This document shows positions 18,090-27,252 of a DNA stretch of 49,451 bases, piece by piece; within the stretch, counting starts at the first letter, position 1; each line of letters opens with the position of its first letter. Position numbers and translations under genes: made by a program. Origin of the DNA: an uncultured Bacteroides sp. (lineage in GTDB: Bacteria > Bacteroidota > Bacteroidia > Bacteroidales > Bacteroidaceae); contig CASEKR010000013.1 of the NCBI GenBank assembly GCA_949288585.1, positions 1 to 49,451 on the forward strand, read 5' to 3'. The notes beneath the pieces were generated by a model that did no database searches, was not told where the DNA came from, and worked only from the letters and a program-made list of their open reading frames with translations.

Positions 18090-18656
18090 TTATTTCTTGT
18101 GGTTGAATTGGTTCATTGTGATGTCTAATCCTGCCAGGCAGAAACTTTTGATGATTTCACCAGCCTGTTCCAGTCTTTCCGGGATTAGTTTGTATTCTTC
18201 TTCGGGGAAGGAACTCAGCACATAGTCTATTTGTCCTCCCCGTGGAAAATCGTTCCCGATGCCGAAGCGAAGGCGGGCGTATGCTTGTGTTCCCAGTGTG
18301 GCGGCTATGTGTTTCAGGCCGTTGTGCCCTCCGTCACTTCCTTTCCCTTTCAGGCGCAATGTGCCGAAGGGAAGCGACAGGTCGTCTACCACCACCAGCA
18401 GATTTTCCAAGGGGATGTTCTCTTTTTGCATCCAGTAGCGTACGGCGTTCCCACTCAGGTTCATGTAGGTCGACGGTTTCAGTAGTATCACTTGGCGGCC
18501 TTTCAGGGAAAACCGGGCCGTAAATCCATATCGGCCGTCGGTGAAGCCGATGCCTGCATTCTTAGCTAAAGCGTCTACGGTCATGAATCCGATGTTGTGG
18601 CGGGTTTCGTGATACTCAGGGCCGATGTTGCCTAATCCTGTAATCAAATATTTCAT
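18090..18656 (-). CDS. pth: Peptidyl-tRNA hydrolase
   Basis: The protein has 188 residues, the normal family length. [22 protein letters not shown] contains the conserved Asn and His of the active site (catalytic His in TRHNIG), and [22 protein letters not shown] and GGHNGLKHI are further Pth signatures. It cleaves the ester bond of peptidyl-tRNA released by abortive translation, recycling tRNA in the cytoplasm. It follows rplY in the same direction after a hairpin that looks like a terminator or attenuator, and precedes the S4-protein gene by 11 bases. Confidence 0.96.
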   Translation of the reverse strand: MKYLITGLGNIGPEYHETRHNIGFMTVDALAKNAGIGFTDGRYGFTARFSLKGRQVILLKPSTYMNLSGNAVRYWMQKENIPLENLLVVVDDLSLPFGTLRLKGKGSDGGHNGLKHIAATLGTQAYARLRFGIGNDFPRGGQIDYVLSSFPEEEYKLIPERLEQAGEIIKSFCLAGLDITMNQFNHKK

Positions 18657-18672
18657 AGATGAGGTGTTTGTT

Positions 18673-18713
18673 AAAAAATACGCGGATTACCGCATCTCTG
18701 CACTAATCCGCGT
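18673..18713 (-). terminator. Terminator or attenuator between rplY and pth
   Basis: ACGCGGATTA (18680-18689) pairs perfectly with TAATCCGCGT (18704-18713). On the - strand the hairpin is followed by a U tract (the complement of 18673-18678). pth lies 17 bases beyond, so readthrough is likely needed or pth has its own weak promoter. Confidence 0.8.
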
Positions 18714-18747
18714 AATAGATTATTCTTATAAGTTATATCCGTAGATA

Positions 18748-19341
18748 TTAGCTGTTGGCTGCGGCTGCGGCAGCACCTCTGGCGGCGCGAGTCAGTTTAA
18801 CGGCGCATACCACTGCTTCTTTGGCGTTCATCAGTTCCAAGCCTTCGTAATGCAGTTCGCCAACTTTCACGGTCTTACCCAAGCCCAGGTGGGATACGTT
18901 GACTACCAGTCTTTCGGGAATAACGTTGTACAGAGCTTTCACTTTCAGTTTGCGCATCTGCAAGGCCAGTTTACCACCGGCTTTCACGCCTTCTGCCAAG
19001 CCTTCCATTTGGACGGGCACTTCCATGACGATGGGTTTGCTTTCGTCAATCTCGTAGAAGTCCACATGCAGGATGTTGTCTTTTACGGGATGGAACTGGA
19101 TGTCTTTCATGATGGCATTGTATTTCTTGCCATCGATAATCAGGTCAACCACATAAATGTGCGGCGTGTAGACCAGGTTGCGCAGGCCTTCGGCAGGTAC
19201 AGTGAAGTGGATGTTTTCGCTTCCGCCGTATAATACGCAGGGCACTCCGCCGTTTCTGCGGATGGCTTTCAATGCTTTTGCTTGTTCCGAAGAACGTTCT
19301 GCAATGGTTCTTGCAGTTCCTTTTACTTCAATTGATTTCAT
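18748..19341 (-). CDS. rplY: 50S ribosomal protein L25/general stress protein Ctc
   Basis: The 197-residue protein is the long form of L25 (TL5/CTC type) with an N-terminal 5S rRNA-binding domain (VKGTARTIAERSSEQAKALKAIRR, then VPCVLYGG) and a C-terminal beta domain. The tail is Ala-rich (ARGAAAAAANS). It binds 5S rRNA in the large ribosomal subunit. The gene has its own near-ideal promoter at 19444-19475 and is followed by a terminator-like hairpin, then pth. The rplY-pth order is widespread in bacteria. Confidence 0.95.
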   Translation of the reverse strand: MKSIEVKGTARTIAERSSEQAKALKAIRRNGGVPCVLYGGSENIHFTVPAEGLRNLVYTPHIYVVDLIIDGKKYNAIMKDIQFHPVKDNILHVDFYEIDESKPIVMEVPVQMEGLAEGVKAGGKLALQMRKLKVKALYNVIPERLVVNVSHLGLGKTVKVGELHYEGLELMNAKEAVVCAVKLTRAARGAAAAAANS

Positions 19342-19443
19342 TGTTGATTTTTTTTGTGTTACTCTAAAATTAAGTAGTTCTTTTGCTTAATTCACCATCA
19401 CACGATACAACCCTGAGGTTGCCTGATGTTTCAAAAAGCGGTG

Positions 19444-19475
19444 CAAAAGTACGACATCTTTTTGAATCGGCCAAA
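19444..19475 (-). promoter_or_regulatory. Promoter of rplY
   Basis: On the - strand TTTG (19472-19475), a 20-base spacer and TACTTTTG (19444-19451) match the Bacteroidetes consensus fully. Transcription should begin near 19437, leaving a ~95-base leader. Confidence 0.8.
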
Positions 19476-19484
19476 CCTTCCCGG

Positions 19485-19883
19485 TTAAAAATCGAGGTCT
19501 ATGTTGATGGTTTGGTTCAGCAAGGGGGTGCCTTCGGCTTCTGTTTTTATTTCTTCCTGGGTATGGCTTTCGCTCTCTTGGGATGTGGCGTTGCCTTCTC
19601 CTTGGCGTTCGCGAATAAAGCGTACGCTTTCTTGCAGGCCGTTCATGAATTTGTCGAAATCTTCTTGATATAGGAATATCTTGTGCTTCTCGAAGTTTAC
19701 CTGCGGGTTCTCACCTTCACCTGTCACGATTTTTTTGCTTTCGGTGATGGCGATGAACATTTCGTCTTTCCGGTTCTTTTTTACGTCGAGGTAGTAAATG
19801 CGTTTGCCGGCTTTTACGGCTTGGGAGAATACGATATCTTTGTCGGTTGCCTCGTTACTGCTTTTCTTTTTCAAATCTTCCAT
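19485..19883 (-). CDS. DUF3276 family PUR-domain protein
   Basis: The 132-residue cytoplasmic protein has the PUR-alpha-like nucleic-acid-binding fold of DUF3276 (IVFSQAVKAGKRIYYLDVKK; MFIAITESKKIV; KHKIFLYQEDFDKF). Residues after ~95 are an acidic, probably disordered tail. Family members in Bacteroidetes and spirochaetes bind single-stranded DNA or RNA; no specific role is established here. It is divergent from nusB and upstream of rplY on the same strand; rplY's promoter begins just past its stop codon. Confidence 0.88.
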   Translation of the reverse strand: MEDLKKKSSNEATDKDIVFSQAVKAGKRIYYLDVKKNRKDEMFIAITESKKIVTGEGENPQVNFEKHKIFLYQEDFDKFMNGLQESVRFIRERQGEGNATSQESESHTQEEIKTEAEGTPLLNQTINIDLDF

Positions 19884-20013
19884 TTCTTATTCTGAATTAA
19901 AAACTGGCTTCAAAATTGATGATTTTTTTTCAACTCTCAAAAGAAAAAGGGGGGATAATATGCGGCGTCCTGAAAAAAATGTGATTTGTTTATGCAGACT
20001 CATTAAAAATGTC

Positions 20014-20021
20014 TACTTTTG
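20014..20021 (+). promoter_or_regulatory. -7 box for nusB
   Basis: TACTTTTG matches TAnnTTTG, 35 bases upstream of the start codon. The nearest TTTG is 25 bases upstream, longer than the usual 19-21. Confidence 0.5.
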
Positions 20022-20056
20022 CACCCTGTTAGAAAATAGTATTACCCTTTTGAGTT

Positions 20057-20983
20057 ATGATCAACAGAGTTCTTATTCGTCTTAAGATAATACAGATTGT
20101 GTATGCGTATTATCAGAATGGTAGCAAAAATTTGGATGCTTCAGAGAAGGAATTGTTTTTCAGTCTGTCCAAAGCATACGACCTTTATAACTATTTGTTA
20201 CTGTTGATAGTGGCTGTGACCAATTATGCACAGAAGCGTATGGATGCTGCTAAGTCCAAATTGGCTCCGACTCCCGAGGAACTGGCTCCCAATACGAAAT
20301 TCGTTGAGAATAAGTTTGCTGCCCAATTGGAAGTGAACAAGCTATTGGCGGATTTTGTGGCAAACCAGAAGCGTTCGTGGAGCAATGACGAAGATTTTGT
20401 GAAAGGCCTGTATGAGCAAATCTTGGCGTCTGATATTTATAAGGAGTATATGGCGTCACCGGAAAGCTCGTATGAAGATGACCGTGAATTGTGGCGAAAA
20501 CTCTACAAGACTTTCATCTATAATAATGAGGATTTGGACACACTGTTGGAAGACCAAAGTCTGTATTGGAATGATGACAAGTTTATTGTTGATACATTTG
20601 TCTTGAAGACGATTAAGCGGTTTGATGAGAAGAATGGCGCCAACCAGCCGTTACTGCCCGAATTTAAGGATGAGGAAGACCAGGAATTTGCCCGCCGTCT
20701 TTTCCGCCGTACCATCCTGAATAGTGATTACTACCGCCATCTTATCAGTGAAAATACCCGTAATTGGGATTTGGAGCGTGTGGCTTTCATGGATGTAGTC
20801 ATCATGCAGTGCGCGTTGGCCGAGATATTGAGTTTCCCGAATATCCCAGTAAGTGTCTCGCTGAACGAATATGTAGACATTGCCAAGGTGTACAGCACTC
20901 CTAAAAGCGGCAGTTTCGTGAACGGGACTCTGGACGGAATAGTTAATCAATTGAAAAAAGACGGCAAGTTGACGAAAAACTGA
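20057..20983 (+). CDS. nusB: Transcription antitermination factor NusB
   Basis: The 308-residue protein is about twice the length of E. coli NusB, as is usual in Bacteroidetes. The N-terminal half (RVLIRLKIIQIVYAYYQNG) and C-terminal half (RRTILNSDYYRHLI; RVAFMDVVIMQCALAEIL; VSLNEYVDIAKVYS) are all-helical; the C-terminal half carries the classical NusB core. It binds boxA RNA with NusE (S10) in rRNA antitermination complexes. It is the first gene of a + strand run with yajC, the YbbR-like gene and coaE; a second -7 box lies right at its stop codon (20984-20991). Confidence 0.93.
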   Translation: MINRVLIRLKIIQIVYAYYQNGSKNLDASEKELFFSLSKAYDLYNYLLLLIVAVTNYAQKRMDAAKSKLAPTPEELAPNTKFVENKFAAQLEVNKLLADFVANQKRSWSNDEDFVKGLYEQILASDIYKEYMASPESSYEDDRELWRKLYKTFIYNNEDLDTLLEDQSLYWNDDKFIVDTFVLKTIKRFDEKNGANQPLLPEFKDEEDQEFARRLFRRTILNSDYYRHLISENTRNWDLERVAFMDVVIMQCALAEILSFPNIPVSVSLNEYVDIAKVYSTPKSGSFVNGTLDGIVNQLKKDGKLTKN

Positions 20984-20991
20984 TACTTTTG
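20984..20991 (+). promoter_or_regulatory. -7 box upstream of yajC
   Basis: TACTTTTG is a full match to the -7 consensus, directly after the nusB stop codon and 30 bases before yajC. No clear -33 box was found. Confidence 0.45.
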
Positions 20992-21021
20992 CCAAGTAAA
21001 CACTAAAAACCTGAATATTTT

Positions 21022-21357
21022 ATGAATCTTATGACAGCTTTTTTAATGCAGGCAGCTCCCGCCGGGGGTGCTATGGGTGGTAGCATGATGTGGATTTTCC
21101 TGATTGCCATGTTCGTCATCATGTATTTCTTTATGATTCGTCCCCAGAACAAGAAACAAAAAGAAATAGCCAACTTCCGTAAATCGCTTCAAGTAAATCA
21201 GAAGGTCATCACTGCCGGCGGCATACATGGAGTTATCAAGGAAATCAATGACACGGACGTCATCTTGGAAATTGCCTCTAATGTAAGAATCCGTATAGAT
21301 AAGAACTCTATCTTTGCAGCGGCTGCCGATGCCAACAGTTCTCAGGCCGCTAAATAA
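21022..21357 (+). CDS. yajC: Preprotein translocase subunit YajC
   Basis: The 111-residue protein has one N-terminal membrane helix (MWIFLIAMFVIMYFFMIRP) followed by the typical RPQNKKQKE and a cytoplasmic YajC domain (VNQKVITAGGIHGVIKEIND). It associates with SecDF in the inner membrane. It lies 38 bases after nusB and 15 bases before the YbbR-like gene. Confidence 0.95.
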   Translation: MNLMTAFLMQAAPAGGAMGGSMMWIFLIAMFVIMYFFMIRPQNKKQKEIANFRKSLQVNQKVITAGGIHGVIKEINDTDVILEIASNVRIRIDKNSIFAAAADANSSQAAK

Positions 21358-21372
21358 AAATGGGATAAATAG

Positions 21373-22386
21373 ATGTTCGATGTAGGGAACATAAAGCAGA
21401 CTTATTGGAGATTTAGTAAACAAGTGAAGGACTTCCTGCTGAGCGAAAGAAGCAGGGAGTTCTTCATTTTTTTGTTTTTCTTCCTGGTGGCGGGGGGATT
21501 CTGGCTGTTGCAGACGTTGAACAATGACTATGAGGCTGAGTTCTCTGTGCCGGTCAGATTGCGCAAGGTGCCCGATAATGTTGTCTTGACCTCGGAGCCG
21601 GTGTCGAAGCTGCGCATCGGTGTGAAGGACAAGGGGACGGTACTGCTCAACTACATGTTGGGGAAGAGTTTTTATCCTGTCACGATTGACTTCACTGAAT
21701 ACCTGAATGAGGAGAACCGGGTGAAGATTCCTGCCTCCCGGTTTGCTGGCGGGGTGGTCAGTCAGATGAAAGCTTCCACGCAGTTGCTATCTATCGTGCC
21801 GGACACGTTGGAGTATATTTATTCGATGGGGGCTTCCAAGCGAGTGCCGGTGCGTCTGGGGGGGAGCGTGAAGGCTGGCCGCCAGTATTTCTTCCCGGAC
21901 ACGATTTTCCAGCCCGATTCCGTGATGGTTTATGCCCCCGGGACCATGTTGGATACTATTGATGCTGTTTATACCCAGTATGTCTCTTTGGAGAATGTGA
22001 CGGACACGGTGCACCGCCAGTTGCCGTTGCAGGCCCAGCGGGGGGTGAAGCTGGTGCCTTCGGCTATCCAGATGACGCTACCGGTGGATATTTATACGGA
22101 GAAGACCGTGGAGGTGCCTTTGCAAGGCGTGGGCTTTCCTGCCGGCAAGGCTTTGCGGGCGTTCCCTTCCAAGGTGCAGGTGACCTTCCAGGTGGGCGTA
22201 AGCCGTTTCCGCGACGTGACGGCCGATGATTTCCATATCCAGGTCTCCTACGACGAGCTGCAGCGGTTGGGCACGGACAAATACACCGTGAGGTTGCAGG
22301 ACGCCCCCCGGGGCGTGAGCCATGTGCGCGTCCAGCCGGAGCAAGTGGACTTTTTAATCGAACAATTGTCTGCCAATGGCTATTAA
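21373..22386 (+). CDS. YbbR-like domain protein
   Basis: The 337-residue protein has a single membrane helix near residues 33-50 ([18 protein letters not shown]) and a large extracytoplasmic part with two or three YbbR-type beta repeats ([35 protein letters not shown]). In Firmicutes the YbbR-domain protein CdaR regulates the diadenylate cyclase CdaA; no cyclase gene lies next to it here. It overlaps coaE by 11 bases, indicating co-translation. Confidence 0.85.
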   Translation: MFDVGNIKQTYWRFSKQVKDFLLSERSREFFIFLFFFLVAGGFWLLQTLNNDYEAEFSVPVRLRKVPDNVVLTSEPVSKLRIGVKDKGTVLLNYMLGKSFYPVTIDFTEYLNEENRVKIPASRFAGGVVSQMKASTQLLSIVPDTLEYIYSMGASKRVPVRLGGSVKAGRQYFFPDTIFQPDSVMVYAPGTMLDTIDAVYTQYVSLENVTDTVHRQLPLQAQRGVKLVPSAIQMTLPVDIYTEKTVEVPLQGVGFPAGKALRAFPSKVQVTFQVGVSRFRDVTADDFHIQVSYDELQRLGTDKYTVRLQDAPRGVSHVRVQPEQVDFLIEQLSANGY

Positions 22387-22966
22387 GATAGGTATAACCG
22401 GGGGGATAGGCAGCGGCAAGAGTGTCGTCTCCCGTCTGTTGGGGCTGATGGGGATTCCTGTCTATATATCCGACGTCGAGGCGAAGCGCCTGATGCTTGC
22501 CGACGAGGGCATCCGGAGGGATTTGACCGCCTTGCTGGGCGGGGAGGTCTACCGGGGAGGGGCATTGAACAAGCCCCTGCTGGCTTCGTATCTTTTCGCA
22601 GACCCCGGCCACGCGCAGCAGGTGAATGCCATCGTCCATCCCCGTGTGCGCGATGACTTCCGGGCTTGGGCTGCGGCACACGCCGGGGCCGGGCTGGTGG
22701 GGATGGAGTCGGCCATCCTGTATGAAGCGGGTTTCGAGGGCGAGGTGGACGCCGTTGTCATGGTGTCGGCCCCTGCCGAGGTCCGCATCGGGCGGGCTGC
22801 CAGGCGCGATGCCGCTTCGCGCAGGCAGGTGGAAGAGCGGGTGCGCAGCCAGATGGATGATGGGGAGAAGTTGCGCCGGGCGGATTACGTGTTGGTTAAT
22901 GATGGTAAAAGGCCCTTAATTCCGCAGGTTTTGGGGCTGATCTCTTCCTTATCCCAAAATCATTGA
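22376..22966 (+). CDS. coaE: Dephospho-CoA kinase
   Basis: The 196-residue protein has the P-loop GGIGSGKSV at residues ~8-16, the CoaE lid region and [11 protein letters not shown]. It phosphorylates the 3' hydroxyl of dephospho-CoA using ATP, the last step of CoA synthesis. It overlaps the YbbR-like gene by 11 bases. GC content is higher than in nusB and yajC. Confidence 0.95.
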   Translation: MAIKIGITGGIGSGKSVVSRLLGLMGIPVYISDVEAKRLMLADEGIRRDLTALLGGEVYRGGALNKPLLASYLFADPGHAQQVNAIVHPRVRDDFRAWAAAHAGAGLVGMESAILYEAGFEGEVDAVVMVSAPAEVRIGRAARRDAASRRQVEERVRSQMDDGEKLRRADYVLVNDGKRPLIPQVLGLISSLSQNH

Positions 22967-22967
22967 T

Positions 22968-22975
22968 TACCTTTG
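22968..22975 (+). promoter_or_regulatory. -7 box for the DUF5606 gene
   Basis: TACCTTTG is a full match to the -7 consensus, 46 bases upstream of the start codon. The -33 region is poor. Confidence 0.5.
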
Positions 22976-23021
22976 CCGCCCGATAAATCAAGTATTAATC
23001 ATCATCAAACAGAAGATATTT

Positions 23022-23459
23022 ATGTTGAAGACCATTTTGGCTATCACGGGCAAGCCCGGGCTGTATAAGCTGGTGTCCCGGGGAAAGAACATGCTGATTG
23101 TGGAATCGTTGGCTGACAAGAAGCGCTGCCCTGCTTATGGCAAGGATAGGATTGTCTCGTTGGGCGACATCGCCATTTATACGGAGGAGGACGACGTGCC
23201 CCTTGGCGAGGTGTTTGCCGCCATGAAGAAGAAGGAGGGCGGCGAGGCCGTAGCGTTGGACGTGAAGAAGGCTTCGACCGGCGAACTGTTCGACTACATG
23301 GCGGAGGTGCTGCCCAGTTTCGACCGGGACCGCGTCCATGCCTCGGATGTGAAGAAGCTCATCTCTTGGTACAACCTGTTGGTGGCCAACGGGATGACCG
23401 ACTTCGAGGAGGAGCCCTCTGCGGAAGAGCCTGCCCAAGAGGCCGGGGAAGAGAAGTAA
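23022..23459 (+). CDS. DUF5606 domain-containing protein
   Basis: The 145-residue cytoplasmic protein begins LKTILAITGKPGLYKLVSRGKNMLIVESL, the hallmark of DUF5606, a small family widespread in Bacteroidetes with an N-terminal SH3-like beta barrel. The C-terminal ~60 residues are helical (ASDVKKLISWYNLLVANGMTDF) and end in an acidic tail. Function is not established. It is followed by a 28-base perfect palindrome that is probably its terminator. Confidence 0.85.
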   Translation: MLKTILAITGKPGLYKLVSRGKNMLIVESLADKKRCPAYGKDRIVSLGDIAIYTEEDDVPLGEVFAAMKKKEGGEAVALDVKKASTGELFDYMAEVLPSFDRDRVHASDVKKLISWYNLLVANGMTDFEEEPSAEEPAQEAGEEK

Positions 23460-23493
23460 GGGAGGCGGCGGCGTCTCCCGCGACCCATAGCGG

Positions 23494-23524
23494 GGAAGGG
23501 GCGTGCCGGCACGCCCCTTCCTTT
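23494..23524 (+). terminator. Perfect 28-base palindrome after the DUF5606 gene
   Basis: The arms GGAAGGGGCGTGCC and GGCACGCCCCTTCC abut with no spacer (23494-23521) and are followed by TTT. The position after a stop codon fits a terminator. Confidence 0.65.
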
Positions 23525-23637
23525 GCGCCGGGAGCGGCAGGCCGGGCATCTTCACGGGAATGTAAGACGGGTGTCACACCTTTGCAACATAAAAGGCGCA
23601 CCTTTGCAGTGCGAAACTAATCAAGGAGGACACTTAT

Positions 23638-23820
23638 ATGGAACTGGACAAGAATGAATATACGGTGGAGGCTGCCAAGGGCGGCGGATTCTTCGCGTAC
23701 TACAAGGACAACCTACTATGCAGCGCTTACGGCGAGACGCCCGCCGAGGCTTATGAGAACCTGGAACGGGTGTTGGACGACTTCGCCAGCGACATGTACA
23801 TGGTGGAAGAGTACGTCTGA
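23638..23820 (+). CDS. Small HicB-like protein
   Basis: The 60-residue ORF is preceded by a good ribosome site (AAGGAGG, ending 9 bases before the ATG). Its sequence, with YTVEAAKGGGFFAYYKDNLL and GETPAEAYENLERVLDDF, has the strand-strand-helix pattern of the HicB antitoxin N-terminal domain (degenerate RNase H fold). No HicA-like toxin is visible next to it, and no DNA-binding C-terminus follows. It may be an orphan or regulatory HicB-like protein; assignment is by pattern only. Confidence 0.6.
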   Translation: MELDKNEYTVEAAKGGGFFAYYKDNLLCSAYGETPAEAYENLERVLDDFASDMYMVEEYV

Positions 23821-23968
23821 ACGTAGGACGGGAGGTGACAAGCATTATACTTCTTACGATTATTCCATAAATTCTCATTTGGTACCGTGCCCGCGCGATG
23901 CAGGTGCGGTATGTTAATCTTCGCATGTCCCCTTGCATAATGGATCATCCATGTAACTATAACTATAT

Positions 23969-26053
23969 ATGGCTAAGAACATCAATAAGAAAAAGTCTCC
24001 CGGCATGTACGTGGACCGGGACCTGAGCTGGATGTACTTCAACCGGCGCATCCTCCAGGAGGCTACCAGGCCCATCCCCTTGCTGGAGCGGCTCGGGTTC
24101 CTGGGCATCTACTCGAACAACCTTGACGAGTTCTTCCGCGTGCGCATGGCCACCCTGAGCCGCATTGCCGAATGCGGAGACAAGAGCCTCCGCAAGGAGA
24201 GCGAGCACGCATCCTTGCTTATCAAGCAGATCACGAAGTTGAACAACCGTTATGCCAGGGAGTACGAAGCCGCCATCCGCGACGTCACGGCGGCCTTGCG
24301 CGAAGAGGGTATCTACCTGCTGAAGGACGACGAACTGGGCGAGGACCAGCAGGCCTTTGTACGGCGGTTCTTCCGCCAGCAACTTAGCGGGTTCGTCAAC
24401 CCCGTATGGCTGTCGGCGGTGAAGGAACTGACGGAGGCGGCCGACGAGAACATATTCCTGGCCGTCAAGCTCCACGGCGAGGGGCGGAAGTCGGCCGAAT
24501 ATGCCCTCATCGAACTGCCCGTGGCCGTGTGCGGGCGCTTCCTGCACCTGCCGGACAAGGAGGGACGCAGCTACCTGATGTACCTGGACGACGTCATCCG
24601 CTTCTGCCTCCCCATGATATTCAGCGGCATGGACCTTACGCGCTACGAGGCATACGCCTTCAAGTTCACCAAGGACGCCGAGATGGAGATGGACAACGAC
24701 CTGCGCAACGGCATGTTGCAGAAGATATCCAAGGGTGTCAAGAGCCGACGGAAGGGGGACGCCCTGCGCGTGATTTATGACGCGGCGATGCCAAGGGACA
24801 TGCTGAAGAGGGTGATGAACAAGCTCAACCTCGACAAGCTCGATACGGTGCTGGCCGGAGGACGCTACCATAACCACAAGGACCTGATGGCCTTCCCCGA
24901 CTGCGGGCGCACTGACTTGAAGTACCCCGCATGGACGCCTATCGTCAAGCCCGAACTGGACGAGGACGTCAGCCTGCTGAGGCTCATACAGGAGCGCGAC
25001 CGATATATACACGTGCCCTACCACAGCTTTGACTACTACATCCGCGTCCTCCAGGAGGCCGCCATCAGCAAGCACGTACGCAGCATCAAGACCACCCTTT
25101 ACCGGCTGGCCAAGACGTCCAAGGTAGTCAACGCCCTCATCAACGCCGCCAGGAACGGCAAGAAGGTGACCGTGGTCATCGAACTCCTCGCCCGCTTCGA
25201 CGAGGCAAGCAACATAGGATGGTCGAAGCTGATGCAAGACGCGGGCATACACGTCATCTTCGGAGTGGAAGGCCTGAAGGTGCATAGCAAGGTAACCCAC
25301 ATCGGCATGAAGACCGGGCCCGACATCGCATGCATATCCACCGGCAACTTCCACGAAGGCAACGCCCGCGTCTACACCGACTACCTGCTGATGACCTCCG
25401 CCAAGGCCATCGCCGCCGACGTCGCAAACGTCTTCGCCTTCATCGAAAAACCCTATGCACCCATCCGCTTCCGCGAGCTCCTCGTATCGCCTAACGAGAT
25501 GAAGAAGAAATTCCTGCGGCTCATCGACGACGAAATCAAACACCACCGCGCGGGACGACCCGCCTACATCCGCATGAAGCTCAACCACGTCACCGACCCC
25601 GACATGGTAGGCAAGCTCTACGAAGCCTCCGCCGCAGGCGTGCCCATCGACATCCTGCTGCGCGGCAACTGCTCCCTCGTGACAGGCCAGCCCGGCATCA
25701 GCGACAACATCCGCATCTGCGGCATCATCGACCGCTACCTCGAACACTCGCGCATCTTCCTCTTCGCCGCCGGCGGAGAGGAGAAATGCTTCATAGGCTC
25801 CGCTGACTGGATGCCGCGAAACCTGGACAACCGCGTCGAAGTAGTAGTACCCGTCTACGACCCCGCCATCAAAGCCGACCTCCACACAGTGGTCGACTAC
25901 GGCCTGCGCGACACCTGCCAGGGACGCATCGTCGACGGCCGTGGCGAGAACCTGCCATGGACCACCGGAGACGGCCGCCCCTTCCGCTCGCAAGAGGAGT
26001 TATACAAGCACTACCTCGCGCAAGAAAAGGGCGAAGAAGATGCCCGGCCGTGA
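23969..26053 (+). CDS. ppk1: Polyphosphate kinase 1
   Basis: The 694-residue protein has the PPK1 architecture: N-domain (RDLSWMYFNRRILQEA), head domain and two C-terminal phospholipase-D-like domains. The autophosphorylated histidine is in GLKVHSKVTH (residue 439), and the second active-site histidine in RYLEHSRIF (residue 593). It makes long-chain polyphosphate from ATP reversibly, at the inner face of the membrane. ppx follows 207 bases downstream, across a five-unit palindrome array. A 676-residue ORF on the opposite strand is a shadow of the GC-rich codon pattern. Confidence 0.96.
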   Translation: MAKNINKKKSPGMYVDRDLSWMYFNRRILQEATRPIPLLERLGFLGIYSNNLDEFFRVRMATLSRIAECGDKSLRKESEHASLLIKQITKLNNRYAREYEAAIRDVTAALREEGIYLLKDDELGEDQQAFVRRFFRQQLSGFVNPVWLSAVKELTEAADENIFLAVKLHGEGRKSAEYALIELPVAVCGRFLHLPDKEGRSYLMYLDDVIRFCLPMIFSGMDLTRYEAYAFKFTKDAEMEMDNDLRNGMLQKISKGVKSRRKGDALRVIYDAAMPRDMLKRVMNKLNLDKLDTVLAGGRYHNHKDLMAFPDCGRTDLKYPAWTPIVKPELDEDVSLLRLIQERDRYIHVPYHSFDYYIRVLQEAAISKHVRSIKTTLYRLAKTSKVVNALINAARNGKKVTVVIELLARFDEASNIGWSKLMQDAGIHVIFGVEGLKVHSKVTHIGMKTGPDIACISTGNFHEGNARVYTDYLLMTSAKAIAADVANVFAFIEKPYAPIRFRELLVSPNEMKKKFLRLIDDEIKHHRAGRPAYIRMKLNHVTDPDMVGKLYEASAAGVPIDILLRGNCSLVTGQPGISDNIRICGIIDRYLEHSRIFLFAAGGEEKCFIGSADWMPRNLDNRVEVVVPVYDPAIKADLHTVVDYGLRDTCQGRIVDGRGENLPWTTGDGRPFRSQEELYKHYLAQEKGEEDARP

Positions 26054-26086
26054 CCCCCCGCCAGAAGGTATTGTAGAGGGGGTGGG

Positions 26087-26198
26087 AACACCCATACATG
26101 GGTGTTCCCCAATACCCATACATGGGTGTCACCCAATACCCATACATGGGTGTTCCCTGGCACCCATATATGGGTGCGAAGAATCACCCATATAAGGG
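26087..26198. repeat. Five-unit 24-bp array of palindromes CCCATACATGGG
   Basis: The 12-bp core starts at 26091, 26115, 26139, 26163 and 26187, an exact 24-bp period. Units 4 and 5 have variants CCCATATATGGG and CCCATATAAGGG. Linkers of 12 bp vary more than the cores. It lies between ppk1 and ppx. The same core builds a second five-unit array at 33520-33639. Confidence 0.9.
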
Positions 26199-26260
26199 TA
26201 TTTATTCGCACCATTTAATAGTACAAAGAATACATCTTATAACACATAAAACGAGAACTT

Positions 26261-27172
26261 ATGGAAAAGAAATGCTACGCCGCCATAGACATCGGCTCCA
26301 ACGCCGCGCGGCTACTGATTAAGCGAGAAGAAGAAGACGAAAACCTCGTCAGCCGTAAGCTGGCCAAGGTACTCCTGCTGCGTGTGCCCCTGCGCCTGGG
26401 CTTCGACGTCTTTGCCCTGGGCAAGTTGTCCGACGACCGCATCCTTAAAATACGCCGCCTCATGAAGGCCTACCGTCAGCTGATGAAGATATACGGGGTG
26501 ACCGACTATCGCGCCTGTGCCACCTCCGCCATGCGTGATGCGAAGAACGGGCAGGCCGTCATCAACAAGATACACAAAGACACGGGAATCAACATCGAAA
26601 TCATCGACGGCCAGGAAGAGGCGCGCATGATATACAACAACCACGTCGAGTGCCTCGAGGACCGCACCGGCAACTTCCTCTACGTCGACGTCGGCGGGGG
26701 CAGCACCGAACTGAACCTCTTGGTCAACGGCGAGCTCGTCCAGTCGCTGTCCTACAACATCGGCACCGTGCGCACCCTCAGCGGCGCCGTCAAGCCCGAA
26801 GCATGGGACACCCTCCGCAGCGACCTGCAACGGCTCACGGCAGGCTTCCGGGGCATCAACATAATAGGCTCGGGAGGCAACATCAACAAGCTCTACCGCA
26901 TGGCCAAGGACAAGGACAAGGACGCCCAGCGGCTGCCCGTCACCTCCCTCCAAACGCTCTGCGAACAACTCAAGCCCCTCACCCCCGCCCAACGCATGAA
27001 GCAGTTCGGACTGAAGGAAGACCGCGCCGACGTCATCGTCCCCGCCGCCGAAATCTTCCTCGCCATCGCAAAGATAGTCCAGGCGGAGTACGTGCACGTC
27101 CCCGTCATCGGCCTGGCCGACGGCATCATCGACGCACTCTACCTGCGCGACCAGGAGAAGCGGCGCACGTAA
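26261..27172 (+). CDS. ppx: Exopolyphosphatase/Ppx-GppA phosphatase
   Basis: The 303-residue protein belongs to the ASKHA-fold Ppx/GppA family. AAIDIGSNAARLLI is the first phosphate-binding motif, ATSAMRDAKN follows, and VDVGGGSTEL is the second. It releases phosphate from polyphosphate, or hydrolyses pppGpp. This short form lacks the extra C-terminal domains of E. coli Ppx. Its neighbour ppk1 favours polyphosphate. I see no clear -7 box in the gap, so transcription from ppk1 through the repeat array is plausible. Confidence 0.92.
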   Translation: MEKKCYAAIDIGSNAARLLIKREEEDENLVSRKLAKVLLLRVPLRLGFDVFALGKLSDDRILKIRRLMKAYRQLMKIYGVTDYRACATSAMRDAKNGQAVINKIHKDTGINIEIIDGQEEARMIYNNHVECLEDRTGNFLYVDVGGGSTELNLLVNGELVQSLSYNIGTVRTLSGAVKPEAWDTLRSDLQRLTAGFRGINIIGSGGNINKLYRMAKDKDKDAQRLPVTSLQTLCEQLKPLTPAQRMKQFGLKEDRADVIVPAAEIFLAIAKIVQAEYVHVPVIGLADGIIDALYLRDQEKRRT

Positions 27173-27244
27173 ACCCTCCTCCCCCCGGGGCCGCCCCGCG
27201 CAAGAAATATCCCTCCGGATGCAGGTTGTCTCAGGATTTTTGCG

Positions 27245-27252
27245 TAAGTTTG
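27245..27252 (+). promoter_or_regulatory. -7 box upstream of the small lipoprotein gene
   Basis: TAAGTTTG is a full match to TAnnTTTG. A weak GTTG lies about 17-20 bases upstream. The transcript would start inside or next to the hairpin at 27253-27301. Confidence 0.5.

Noticed and set aside
23575-23618. Promoter for the HicB-like ORF (two TTTG-containing stretches)
   Set aside because: The second box reads CACCTTTG rather than TAnnTTTG and the spacing is only 14 bases, so the evidence is too weak to list.
23963-25993. 676-residue - strand ORF opposite ppk1
   Set aside because: It is the mirror of a high-GC coding frame; ppk1 motifs and catalytic histidines on the + strand are complete.
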